Shown: positions 1 to 8,442 of the stretch, one piece after another | Layout: the number at the start of each line of letters is the position of its first letter | How positions within the stretch are numbered: the first letter of the stretch is position 1 | DNA from: Lentilactobacillus laojiaonis | Lineage (GTDB): Bacteria; Bacillota; Bacilli; Lactobacillales; Lactobacillaceae | Direction of reading: 5' to 3' | DNA: 64,000 nucleotides | Assembly: GCF_020616595.1 (NCBI RefSeq) | Contig: NZ_CP085278.1 | Coordinates: 558,001-622,000, forward strand | Made by a program: the position numbers and the translations under genes | The notes under the pieces: model-generated | Databases searched by the model: none | What the model was told of the DNA's origin: nothing | Seen by the model: the letters and a program-made list of their open reading frames with translations, nothing else

Positions 1-1253
1 TCAAAGTATTCTTTAAACATCCAGAAACCGGCATCATTAACGTGAGATAAGGCTAATGAACCAGCACCGATAGCTAAAGCCATTAATACTGGGTTGGCGT
101 TTAATGAGTGCATTAATGGAGTAACTAAACCAGCAGCTGTCATACCAGCTACGGTAGCTGAACCAAGAGATGCACGTAAGATAACAGCAATTAACCAACC
201 TAAGATTAGTGGAGATAAGCTAGCGTGAACCATTACGTCTTGAACGGCTTTACCAACACCACCATCAATTAAAACTTGTTTAAAGGCTGCGCCACCACCG
301 ATAATCATTAGTAGCATAGCAATTGATTGAATAGCAGTTGAAATGGTATCAGAAATTTGTTTCATTGAACGTTTGCGGTGAATACCCATTGACCAGATAG
401 CGAATAGAAGTGCAATAACCATGGCGATCATTGGGTTACCAAGCATAACAACGATTGATGAAAAACCGTGTGGTTCTTTAGGAGTTTTTCCACCAAAAAC
501 TACGAAAGTGTAGATGGTAGAAATTGCCATAAAGATTACTGGGAATAATGATGTTAATACAGAAATTCCAAATCCTGGAGTTTCTTTAAGATCAAATTCT
601 TTAATTTCACCAAAGGCTGGTAAACTCTTTTTAACTACAAATGCATCAGGAACCCATTTTTCAGCGATCTTTGTAAATACTGGTCCGGCAATGATAACGC
701 ACGGAATAGCTACAATAATACCGAATAAAAGAACTTGACCAATATTTGCACCTAAAGCAGTTGAAACTGCGGTAGGAGCAGGTTGTGGTGGCAAGAATCC
801 TTGGGTAGCTGATAAAGCAGTTGCCATAGGAATACCTAGATAAACAAATGGAACATCTGCTTCAAGAGCAACTGAGAATACGATTGGAGTAAGAAGAACT
901 AAACCAACTTCGAAGAATAATGACATACCAATAATAAATGATGCAATTACAATTGCTAGTTGGAGACGTTTCTTACCAAATTTTTGAATTAGGGTTTGGG
1001 CAATTCGATATGATCCACCGGAATCAGATACTAATCGGCCGATCATGGCACCAAATCCAAAAACAATGGCTAGTTCACCAAGTGAACCACCAATACCAGT
1101 TTTCATTGCATCAGCAATGTCTGCTGGATTCATACCTAGACCTAAAGCAACTAAAATTGAAGTTACGATAAGTGAGACAAAAGTATTAAGTTTTACCCTA
1201 ATGATTAAGAACAATAGGAATAAAATACCTAATAGTAAAACAACGAAAGGCAT
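1..1253 (-). CDS. gntP: Gluconate:H+ symporter, GntP family (3' end outside window)
   Basis: Membrane symporter that brings gluconate into the cell. The reverse-strand reading from an ATG at 1253 gives a hydrophobic protein starting MPFVVLLLGILFLLF, with the family blocks GFGAMIGRLVSDSGGSYRIA near residue 65 and SHVNDAGFW near the window edge. About 417 residues are present; the family is near 440-450, so only the last few helices are missing. It is transcribed alone, away from the CLC gene. A second ATG 14 bases upstream is out of frame. No GntR-type regulator is visible here. Assignment to GntP is firm; substrate gluconate is the usual one but related sugar acids are possible. Confidence 0.93.
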   Translation of the reverse strand, partial: MPFVVLLLGILFLLFLIIRVKLNTFVSLIVTSILVALGLGMNPADIADAMKTGIGGSLGELAIVFGFGAMIGRLVSDSGGSYRIAQTLIQKFGKKRLQLAIVIASFIIGMSLFFEVGLVLLTPIVFSVALEADVPFVYLGIPMATALSATQGFLPPQPAPTAVSTALGANIGQVLLFGIIVAIPCVIIAGPVFTKIAEKWVPDAFVVKKSLPAFGEIKEFDLKETPGFGISVLTSLFPVIFMAISTIYTFVVFGGKTPKEPHGFSSIVVMLGNPMIAMVIALLFAIWSMGIHRKRSMKQISDTISTAIQSIAMLLMIIGGGAAFKQVLIDGGVGKAVQDVMVHASLSPLILGWLIAVILRASLGSATVAGMTAAGLVTPLMHSLNANPVLMALAIGAGSLALSHVNDAGFWMFKEYF

Positions 1254-1610
1254 AAAATCACACTCATTTCTTTCTTTTTTCGTAATTTATGATAGCGATT
1301 TAAAAACCGCAACAGAAACATTTTAAAGGAATTTCGAGATAAATACAACCTTAGATTTATAAGCATTTATATCATTTTACTAATATGTTTATAAATAAAA
1401 AATAGTATGAATTTCAATTCCTTTAATGTAAAACGGATTAAATAAAGGGTTCGTTCAAAATTTAATCATCTTACACTGAATTTTATTCTATCATTTAGCT
1501 AACTTTTTTAAAAAAAATTTGATTTTTAAATATTTTATAAAATTTTATTGTAAAAAGATAAAATTGATTTTAAAGTTAAATTAAGAACAAAATAAAAGGA
1601 GTAGATTTAT
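1254..1610. promoter_or_regulatory. Divergent promoter region between gntP and the CLC gene
   Basis: Very AT-rich 357-base intergenic stretch. No open frame of note. TGATAGCGATTTAA near 1290 resembles a cre (CcpA) site but has two mismatches, so catabolite control of gntP is only a weak suggestion. AAAAGGAG at 1594-1601 is the ribosome binding site of the CLC gene. Confidence 0.4.
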
Positions 1611-1649
1611 ATTTTTGATACACGCAATCTTAGAGGATTAAAATTAGTT

Positions 1650-2885
1650 TTGCATGGAATTGTTATTGGTGGAATAACTGGTGCTGTAATTAGTATATTT
1701 AGAAAATTAATCGAAATATTATTAAAATTAACTACATTATTTTACATAAAAAGTAATTCTAATTTTAATTATATGTTGGTAATTTTATTGATAAATTTAA
1801 TGATTTGGTTAGTGGTTAGTCAAATGATTAAAAAAAACTTACATATAATGGGCTCGGGAATTCCAGAAATTAAGGGAATTTTGTTAAATAAATTAAAATT
1901 AAATTGGTTATCAACCTTAGTTAACAAATTTATAGCAAGTGTTTTAGTTCTAGGTACAGGGGTATTTTTAGGTAGAGAAGGTCCAACCGTTCAGTTAGGT
2001 GGAATGATTGGTCAAGGCTATGGAGAGATTACACACAATTCAAATCAAGATATTCGATACTTAATTAAAGGTGGGGCCGCCGCTGGAATATCTGCAGCTT
2101 TTAATGCCCCGATTGCAGCTACAATTTTTGGCCTAGAAGAATTTGGTTACTCTTCTTTAGCATGGATGACATCATTTTCCGCAGCTATTACGTCTGATTT
2201 AGTGGCTATGAAAGTATTTGGATTAAAACCCGTTTTATATGCGGCTAAAAATCATAGTCTACCTTTAAAATTTTATTGGTATGTAGTATTAATGGGAGTG
2301 ATTATTGGGTTATTAGCATTCCTATTTCAAAAAAATTTATTGATCATGCCAAATATATATCAAAAGTTGTTTAAATTTATTCCGCGTAATTATCAGGGAA
2401 TAGTTCCACTAGCTTTAATAATTCCAATTGGCTACTTTTGGACTAATGCTTTAGGGGGAAGTAGTAGTTTAATCGTTAGTTTATATAAAATTCCATTAAC
2501 CATTGTATCGCTAGTAATATTATTAGTATTACGATATGCTTTTACCATGCTTGCGTATGGCTCTGGTCTTCCAGGAGGTATCTTTTTACCAATGTTGACC
2601 CTCGGAGCCATAATAGGAGCATTATATGGCGTATGTATGGTTAATTTAGGTCTCTTACCATTAAAATATTTAATTGATTTTATCATTTTCGGAATGGTGG
2701 GATATTTCTCAGGAATTAGTAAAACTCCTTTTACTGCAATACTATTAATAACAGAGATGGTTGGTAGCGTTCAGCACCTAGTTCCGTTAGGATTAGTTGC
2801 ATTAACTTCATATTTAATAGTTGATCTATTAGGTGGAAAGCCAATTTATGATTCTATGATGAATAATATGTTAAAAACGGCGTAA
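1650..2885 (+). CDS. CLC-type chloride channel / H+:anion antiporter
   Basis: Integral membrane anion transporter of the CLC family. The family signatures are present: GSGIPEIKG near residue 68, GREGPTVQLGG near 105, AAFNAPIAATIFGLEE near 150 and GLPGGIFLP near 305. The glutamate of GREGP is the gating residue. 411 residues from the TTG at 1650, close to the usual length without a CBS tail. The reading frame stays open back to 1605, and a good AAAAGGAG site sits 9 bases before an ATT codon at 1611, which would add the residues FDTRNLRGLKLVL typical of the family. The true start is therefore probably 1611 with an unusual AUU codon. Stands alone; the next gene is 65 bases downstream. Confidence 0.93.
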   Translation: MHGIVIGGITGAVISIFRKLIEILLKLTTLFYIKSNSNFNYMLVILLINLMIWLVVSQMIKKNLHIMGSGIPEIKGILLNKLKLNWLSTLVNKFIASVLVLGTGVFLGREGPTVQLGGMIGQGYGEITHNSNQDIRYLIKGGAAAGISAAFNAPIAATIFGLEEFGYSSLAWMTSFSAAITSDLVAMKVFGLKPVLYAAKNHSLPLKFYWYVVLMGVIIGLLAFLFQKNLLIMPNIYQKLFKFIPRNYQGIVPLALIIPIGYFWTNALGGSSSLIVSLYKIPLTIVSLVILLVLRYAFTMLAYGSGLPGGIFLPMLTLGAIIGALYGVCMVNLGLLPLKYLIDFIIFGMVGYFSGISKTPFTAILLITEMVGSVQHLVPLGLVALTSYLIVDLLGGKPIYDSMMNNMLKTA

Positions 2886-2950
2886 ATCAAAATTAGTATC
2901 TAGAAGTCCAAATAGTGTTAAAATCAATTTAAATTAAGGGGGAAGAGATT

Positions 2951-3175
2951 ATGGAATTAACTGAAAATGAATATCATATTTTAGAATCGATTGATTCTGG
3001 TCAAGCAGAAATTGGAATGAGTTTATCATCTCTTATTGATTTTTGTGAATTTAATTTTAATGCTAATCCAAAACCATTAATCGATGTTGGATATATCGAA
3101 ATAAATCCGGATCTTAATGGACTAACAACCAAAGGAAAAGAAGCTTTAAAAGCTTATTACAATAAAAGAATTTAA
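2951..3175 (+). CDS. Small winged-helix-like hypothetical protein
   Basis: 74 residues, acidic, starting MELTENEYHILESI and ending with GLTTKGKEALKAYY. The last segment looks like the wing and final helix of small winged-helix proteins, but no DNA-binding helix is obvious. Strong ribosome binding site AAGGGGGAAGAG precedes the ATG, and a clean terminator follows at once, so it is a real monocistronic gene. Function not recognised. Confidence 0.7.
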   Translation: MELTENEYHILESIDSGQAEIGMSLSSLIDFCEFNFNANPKPLIDVGYIEINPDLNGLTTKGKEALKAYYNKRI

Positions 3176-3177
3176 AA

Positions 3178-3208
3178 AAATCGTTACCAAAATGGTAACG
3201 ATTTTTTG
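3178..3208 (+). terminator. Rho-independent terminator
   Basis: AAAATCGTTACC, a 4-base loop, GGTAACGATTTTTT. Ends the small winged-helix gene. Confidence 0.9.
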
Positions 3209-3430
3209 TTTATGCATAATTTGATTTGACTGAAAATGGAAAAGCATTTTTATATTCAGTTCAAGATATCTTGATATAATTTCTGAAAATCAAAATAGTA
3301 TTTTAACTTATGACATTGTTTGCATTACAAAGAAAAGAACGATTTAATCGATAAAGTGATCCATCAATTTAAGCAATTATAAAGGTACTAATAAATAATT
3401 TTTTTGCTAAATTATGTAAATTGTGTTTTA

Positions 3431-3459
3431 ATAGTTGTAACTAATAAAGTTACAACTAT
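3431..3459. promoter_or_regulatory. Likely Rrf2 operator (11-bp inverted repeat)
   Basis: ATAGTTGTAAC, 7 bases, GTTACAACTAT: a perfect dyad ending 12 bases before the ATG of the Rrf2-family gene, overlapping the expected promoter/TSS. Position and symmetry fit autoregulation of the four-gene operon 3472-7267. The rest of the 3209-3430 intergenic stretch shows nothing else I can name. Confidence 0.65.
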
Positions 3460-3471
3460 TAAGGAGAAATC

Positions 3472-3909
3472 ATGAAAGAGTCAACCAAATTTAGTGATGC
3501 AATTCATATTCTTGCGTTTATTAAAATTTATTCTAGTATAAAATTAACTAGTCAAATAATTGCTAGTAGTATTGGAACTTCACCAGTAGTTGTTCGAAGA
3601 TTGATGTCACAGTTAAGTGAAGCTAAATTGATTTATACAACTAAGGGAACTGCTAATCCTAAATTAGCAAAAAAATTAGAAAGTATTTCACTTTTAGATA
3701 TAATGCGAGCAGTTGAAGAACGTTCTTTATTTAATGTGGATAATAAAACTAACCCGGATTGTATTGTCGGTGGCAATATTCAGGAAGTTTTGAAAAAAAA
3801 ATATGCAGAAGTTGAAGAGGCTATGCAAACTAAGCTAGCAAGCATTACTTTACAAGATATTGTTGATGATATCTTAATTAAACAGGCGGAAAGGACCGGT
3901 GATTGTTAA
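3472..3909 (+). CDS. Rrf2-family transcriptional regulator
   Basis: DNA-binding repressor of the Rrf2 (YwnA-like) family, 145 residues. Residues 1-70 form the winged helix, with SSIGTSPVVVRRLMSQL as the recognition helix region; the C-terminal helix ends LVDD-like ILIKQAERTGDC. Two cysteines (in NPDCIVGG and at the last residue) are available for redox sensing, but the three-cysteine cluster of iron-sulfur Rrf2 proteins is absent. First gene of an operon with an oxidoreductase and an ABC transporter, preceded by a perfect dyad that it probably binds. Its stop overlaps the start of the next gene. Confidence 0.88.
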   Translation: MKESTKFSDAIHILAFIKIYSSIKLTSQIIASSIGTSPVVVRRLMSQLSEAKLIYTTKGTANPKLAKKLESISLLDIMRAVEERSLFNVDNKTNPDCIVGGNIQEVLKKKYAEVEEAMQTKLASITLQDIVDDILIKQAERTGDC

Positions 3910-4769
3910 TGATGGTAACTATAACTGGAGCAACTGGAAATCTTGGTCAAAAAGTAGTCAATGAATTGACTAAGTTAATTAGTCAGGAAGAAATTAGATT
4001 AGCGGTCCATACCCCAGCTAAAGCTAATAAGTTTCATAACTCTAAAATGTCTATTGTACCAATTGATTATGCAAATATTGACTTAATGGTTAAGGCTTTT
4101 AAAGACAGTGAGGTTTTAATTTATATTCCCAGTATTACATATAATGTTAAGCAACGAATTATTGAATTTGAAAATAGTTTAGTTGCAATGAAAAAAGCAC
4201 AAATTAAAAATTTAGTTTTTGTTAGCTTTTTTGCTGATCAAGAAAATAATCCATTTAAAATGTCGGGTTATTATGCTTATGTACCACGAAGACTAGCAGG
4301 AACTAATTTAAACTATGCTATTTTGAAAAATTCTTTGTATGCAGATCCATTAATACCATATTTACCAGAATTAATTGAACGGGAAGGGTTAATATATCCA
4401 GTTGGCAATCAGGCACTATCATTTATTACAAGGTCTGATAGTGCAAAGGCCATCGCTAAAGTAGCAGTAACTCCTAGTTTGCGTAACAGTGGACAAAAAT
4501 ATTTATTAACACAGGGAGAAAATTACACTATGAACCAGTTAGGAAATTTGATGACGGAAATAACTGGTCACCATATAGGCTACAATGAAATGACACTTGA
4601 AAATTTTGCAAGGGAGTATGCTGATGAAGGTGATGGAGATGAATTAGCATCCATGTATAAAGCTGGTGCAATGGGATTAATGAATGGCATTAGTGATGAC
4701 TTTATTCAAATAACAGGTAATAAGCCCAAAACCATGCGAGAATTTTTACGGGAGAATTATATAAAATAG
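3909..4769 (+). CDS. NAD(P)-binding (NmrA/YtfG-like) oxidoreductase
   Basis: Atypical short-chain dehydrogenase of the NmrA/quinone-oxidoreductase type. The N-terminal Rossmann motif TGATGNLGQKV binds NAD(P); the catalytic YxxxK is not in the classical place, as is usual for the NmrA branch. 286 residues, full length. The stop codon of the Rrf2 gene overlaps the ATG at 3909; an in-frame TTG at 3903 lies closer to the AAAGGA site and could also be used. Rrf2 regulator next to this enzyme is a common pair in lactobacilli and suggests a redox or electrophile response. Substrate unknown. Confidence 0.82.
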   Translation: MMVTITGATGNLGQKVVNELTKLISQEEIRLAVHTPAKANKFHNSKMSIVPIDYANIDLMVKAFKDSEVLIYIPSITYNVKQRIIEFENSLVAMKKAQIKNLVFVSFFADQENNPFKMSGYYAYVPRRLAGTNLNYAILKNSLYADPLIPYLPELIEREGLIYPVGNQALSFITRSDSAKAIAKVAVTPSLRNSGQKYLLTQGENYTMNQLGNLMTEITGHHIGYNEMTLENFAREYADEGDGDELASMYKAGAMGLMNGISDDFIQITGNKPKTMREFLRENYIK

Positions 4770-4794
4770 TTAGTTATTAGGAAGGAAATATAGA

Positions 4795-5739
4795 TTGATA
4801 GAATTTAGTCATATTAATAAAAAATATCTAAATCAACTGGCATTAAATGATTTAAATCTAACAATACCTACTGGTGATTTATTTGTCTTGGTTGGTCCAA
4901 GTGGGAGTGGAAAAACAACAACCTTAAAAATGATTAATCGTTTAATAGAACCAACCAGTGGTACCATTAAGCTGGATAATCAAGATGTTACTGAAATTAA
5001 CGTCCAAAAATTACGCTTAAATATGGGGTATATTTTGCAAAATATTGCGTTATTTCCTAATTTAAATTTACAAGACAATATCGCAATACAACTAGAGGCA
5101 AAACATGTTCCTAGAAGTAAACGAGTCAAACAGGCTAGGAAATTATTAGACTTAGTGGGTTTGCCCGCAAATGAATATGCTATGCGCTATCCTCGCGAAT
5201 TATCCGGCGGTGAACAGCAAAGAGTGGGAATCGTTAGGGGAATTTCAACCAATCCTAAAATTATATTAATGGACGAGCCGTTTAGTGCGCTAGATCCCAT
5301 TTCTAGAAAGCAACTACAAAATTTAGTTTTAGAGCTTCATCAAAAGCTTAATGTAACGATAGTGTTTGTTACTCATGATATGCAAGAAGCTTTAAGACTA
5401 GGTACTCATATAGCAGTAATGAAAGATGGACATATTCAACAAATTGGGACACCTAATGAGATTACAGATTCACCCGCCAATAATTTTGTTAAAGAGTTTT
5501 TTGATTCGGTAAATATTGATACCAATATTACACTTAGTGATTTTATACTCGACGGCTATGATCAATTACCTCAAGATAATGGGAATTATTTAGAACTACC
5601 TATGGAAGCTACGATCAATCAACTATCTCAAGGACTTAAGGGACATACTGATGGTGTGAAAGTTAAAACTAGTGAGGGAACTTACCGAGTTATCACTACT
5701 AATGATTTGTTAAGCTTCATCTCAGAAAGAGGGGTTTAA
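4795..5739 (+). CDS. ABC transporter ATP-binding protein, OpuCA/EgtV-like
   Basis: ATPase of a quaternary-amine-type importer. Walker A GPSGSGKTT at residues 34-42, signature LSGGEQQR at 136-143, Walker B IILMDEP at 156-162, followed by the H-loop THD. The C-terminal 80 residues are a short CBS-like remnant, so the protein (314 residues) is shorter than OpuCA proteins with two full CBS domains. TTG start with GGAAGGA site. Lies 25 bases after the oxidoreductase and 4 bases before the permease/binding protein, so it belongs to the Rrf2-controlled operon. Substrate class betaine/choline/carnitine or ergothioneine. Confidence 0.9.
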   Translation: MIEFSHINKKYLNQLALNDLNLTIPTGDLFVLVGPSGSGKTTTLKMINRLIEPTSGTIKLDNQDVTEINVQKLRLNMGYILQNIALFPNLNLQDNIAIQLEAKHVPRSKRVKQARKLLDLVGLPANEYAMRYPRELSGGEQQRVGIVRGISTNPKIILMDEPFSALDPISRKQLQNLVLELHQKLNVTIVFVTHDMQEALRLGTHIAVMKDGHIQQIGTPNEITDSPANNFVKEFFDSVNIDTNITLSDFILDGYDQLPQDNGNYLELPMEATINQLSQGLKGHTDGVKVKTSEGTYRVITTNDLLSFISERGV

Positions 5740-5743
5740 TTAA

Positions 5744-7267
5744 ATGTGGCAAGACTTAATTAAAACAATTAATACTCAACATACTGAAATTTGGCAAGCA
5801 TTAATTCAACATATTGAATTGTCATTAGTTTCGCTACTAATTGCTGCGATAATCGCAATTCCCTTAGCGGTTGTTTTGATTAGAAATAAACGATTAGCTG
5901 AAATTGTTTTACAAATAACGAGTATTATGCAAACTATCCCTTCCTTAGCATTGTTAGGAATCTTAATTCCGTTTGTTGGAATAGGTACGGTGCCTTCAAT
6001 AATTGCATTAGTAATTTATGCTATTATGCCAATTTTTCAAGGAACCTATTCTGGCTTGTCGGAAATTGACCCATCATTAAAAGAAGCGGAATTAGCATTA
6101 GGATTACCCAAATGGATGACTTTATTTAAAATTGATTTACCACTTGCTATGCCATCAATTATTGGAGGTATTCGAGTGGCGTTAGTTTTGATTATTGGAA
6201 CAGGTACCCTAGCGGCTTTAATTGGTGCCGGTGGATTAGGAACCTACATTATTACCGGTATAGAAACTAATAACAATTCATACTTAATTATTGGTGTTAT
6301 ATTATCTTCTATTTTGGCAATTACTTTTTCAGCTCTAGTAAAATGGATTGGATCATTTTCACAGAAAAAAATAATTATAACTTTTTTAGGATTATTAGCC
6401 ATATTTAGTGGTTATTTTGGATACCAAAAATTGATTGGTCCTAAAAATGAAATAGTTATTGCTGGCAAGTTGGGTAGTGAACCCGATATATTAATTAATA
6501 TGTATAAAGAATTAATTGAACGAGATAATCAAAATTTAAAAGTCACGCTTAAACCAAATTTTGGAGCAACTACTTTTTTATTTAATTCGTTAAAAAGTAA
6601 CCAAATTCAAGTTTATCCAGAATTTACTGGTACCATTACGCAAACAATCTTAAAAAATGCTACAAATAGTACAGATCACTCAGCAAAATTAACTTATCAA
6701 CTTGCTAAACAAGGCTTAAAAAAGCAATATGATATGGATTATTTACAGCCAATGAAATACTATAACGGCTATGCATTACTAGTTACTAAGCAGTTTGCTA
6801 AAGAATATAATTTAAAAACTATTTCAGACTTATTGCCAATTGCAAATAAACTACAGGCTGGATTTGACCCGGATTTTAATTCCTTAAAGGATGGTTATCC
6901 TGGAATTAAGAAAAGCTATCATTTGAATATGGGTTCAATTAAAACTATGGAACCGGTTATTCGATATAAAGCAATTGAAAAAGGTAAAGTTAATATTGTT
7001 GATGGCTACACTACGGACCCTGAAATAAAAGAGTATGACTTAGTAGCGTTAAAGGATGATAAAAACTTCTTCCCACCATTTCAGGGAGCTCCATTATTAA
7101 AAAGTTCGACCCTTAAAAATTATCCATCAATAAGAAAATCATTGGAAAAACTAAGTAATCGCATCTCTAATACGGATATGCAAGAAATGAATTACCAAGT
7201 GCAAATTAAGCATAAAAAAGCTTCTAAGGTAGCACATAATTATTTAAAACAACATAAAATAATATAA
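5744..7267 (+). CDS. Fused ABC permease + substrate-binding protein (OpuC/BilE/EgtU type)
   Basis: 507 residues in two parts. Residues 1-205 are the BPD-type permease with six helices and the EAA-like loop around EAELALGLPKWM; a further helix at 212-234 anchors residues 240-507, an OpuAC-type binding domain on the outer face. Such fusions carry betaine/choline/carnitine (OpuC, BilE) or ergothioneine (EgtU of Streptococcus pneumoniae, about the same length). Works with the ATPase just upstream; a terminator follows. Sequence alone, by eye, does not settle the ligand. Confidence 0.9.
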   Translation: MWQDLIKTINTQHTEIWQALIQHIELSLVSLLIAAIIAIPLAVVLIRNKRLAEIVLQITSIMQTIPSLALLGILIPFVGIGTVPSIIALVIYAIMPIFQGTYSGLSEIDPSLKEAELALGLPKWMTLFKIDLPLAMPSIIGGIRVALVLIIGTGTLAALIGAGGLGTYIITGIETNNNSYLIIGVILSSILAITFSALVKWIGSFSQKKIIITFLGLLAIFSGYFGYQKLIGPKNEIVIAGKLGSEPDILINMYKELIERDNQNLKVTLKPNFGATTFLFNSLKSNQIQVYPEFTGTITQTILKNATNSTDHSAKLTYQLAKQGLKKQYDMDYLQPMKYYNGYALLVTKQFAKEYNLKTISDLLPIANKLQAGFDPDFNSLKDGYPGIKKSYHLNMGSIKTMEPVIRYKAIEKGKVNIVDGYTTDPEIKEYDLVALKDDKNFFPPFQGAPLLKSSTLKNYPSIRKSLEKLSNRISNTDMQEMNYQVQIKHKKASKVAHNYLKQHKII

Positions 7268-7298
7268 AAAACCGCCTATGAAATATAGGCGGTTTTTA
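7265..7298. terminator. Bidirectional terminator between convergent genes
   Basis: AAAAACCGCCTAT, 5-6 base loop, ATAGGCGGTTTTT; serves the transporter operon and, read on the other strand, the nuclease gene. Confidence 0.9.
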
Positions 7299-8135
7299 TT
7301 ATAGATTACCATTATTGTAATCTATAGTAATTCCTTCAACTGAATTAATAACTACGATTTCTTTATCAATTATATTGTCGGAAGATTTAATATCAACAAT
7401 AGATCCTCGAGGGACAGTTTCATTCTTGTTATATAGAGGGGTTGTTTCGTAATAAATTGTAGCAGTTTGGCTAGGATGATTTACCCAATAATTTTCAGCT
7501 AATTCTTCAGCATATCGCATACCACCATCTTGATCGGCTCCCACATTTTGTGGTCGAGTTCCGGTAGTGAAATTATATTTAGAATCATATGACCCCTTAC
7601 CTAGTAAACTATCAGCGATTGAATGACTACGATTATATAAATAGCCATGATAAGTACGGTTGTTTAGTCCATAATGAATTGAAACTTTGGGATTATGTGG
7701 CCAAGCCGGAGGATCAAGAGGGGACCCCTGTCTAGAACCTCTTGATGCTTGATATTCAGAGTAAGTTAAAATTGCTCGAGCAGTCGAGGATCGACCTAAA
7801 CTATCAGCAGAAAATTTATAATTACCAGCATTCATGCCGTCAAAGCCACTCAGTCTAGATTTACCATTTTCCCAATAATAGTTGCTAGTGGGACCTGCGG
7901 ACTTTTGGTTGGTATAAGAAACTAATCTCGTTAAAATTTCACTTTGCGAACTAGTTACATTAGTAGATTGATTGTTACTATTAATTACTTTATTAGTGAC
8001 AGTTTTTAAGTAATTATTAGGTGAAGTATGATTGTTATATGTAGCAAAGCCACCAACTAATAACAGAATTCCAGCCAAAATGGTTAGCAAACTAGGGAAT
8101 TTATTAGTTGTTTTCTTATTTTTCTTTTTTGCCAA
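7299..8135 (-). CDS. DNA/RNA non-specific endonuclease, EndA/NucA-like, membrane anchored
   Basis: Nuclease of the beta-beta-alpha-metal family. N-terminal lysine-rich stretch plus one helix (about residues 14-32) anchors it outside the cell. The active-site block reads YNRSHSIADSLLG, corresponding to the DRGH-type motif with catalytic His; the ensuing NFTTGTRPQNVGADQDGG segment carries the metal-binding Asn. 278 residues. In streptococci EndA degrades one strand during DNA uptake; in lactobacilli the role may be nucleotide scavenging. Monocistronic, convergent with the transporter operon. Confidence 0.88.
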   Translation of the reverse strand: MAKKKNKKTTNKFPSLLTILAGILLLVGGFATYNNHTSPNNYLKTVTNKVINSNNQSTNVTSSQSEILTRLVSYTNQKSAGPTSNYYWENGKSRLSGFDGMNAGNYKFSADSLGRSSTARAILTYSEYQASRGSRQGSPLDPPAWPHNPKVSIHYGLNNRTYHGYLYNRSHSIADSLLGKGSYDSKYNFTTGTRPQNVGADQDGGMRYAEELAENYWVNHPSQTATIYYETTPLYNKNETVPRGSIVDIKSSDNIIDKEIVVINSVEGITIDYNNGNL

Positions 8136-8250
8136 TTTATAACTCCTTTAATTTAATTAAATTGATATAAAATTACACCATAACTTAAATATTACAATGT
8201 AATATTTAAATTAACAATACGTTATTTTATTCTTATGACTAACTATGTAG

Positions 8251-8331
8251 TATGATTAAATCACGGGGATATCCTTGGGGGATATAAAAACGATGTGTTA
8301 GTTCTTGGGGGAGGACTAACACATTTTTTGT
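8251..8331 (+). ncRNA. Candidate small RNA with two G-rich-loop hairpins
   Basis: In a 307-base gap without a gene. Possible -10 TATGAT at 8251-8256, no convincing -35. Hairpin 1 (8269-8285): ATATCC, loop TTGGG, GGATAT. Hairpin 2 (8294-8323): stem TGTGTTAGTTC paired with GAGGACTAACACA-type strand, loop TTGGGGGA, followed by T6. The second hairpin is a good intrinsic terminator, so a transcript of about 70 nt is likely. Both loops expose UUGGG(GG), the same as the Shine-Dalgarno string of the fructokinase operon genes at 10,424 and 10,877. Family not recognised. Confidence 0.5.
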
Positions 8332-8363
8332 TGTCAAAGATGTTACATAATTAATTATCAATA

Positions 8364-8402
8364 AAATTCCGTTACCTCAAAATTAGGTAACGGAATTTTT
8401 TA
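8364..8402. terminator. Bidirectional terminator, 14-bp perfect stem
   Basis: AAATTCCGTTACCT, 7-base loop, AGGTAACGGAATTT then T-run; A-run on the other side. Insulates the lacI-type gene from the small RNA region. Confidence 0.85.
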
Positions 8403-8442
8403 TTAAAGATAGTATAATTAAATTACTAATAGGAGGTCGATT

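Noticed and set aside
514-1326. Forward-strand frames over the gluconate permease
   Set aside because: Shadows of the reverse-strand gntP gene, whose motifs are unmistakable.
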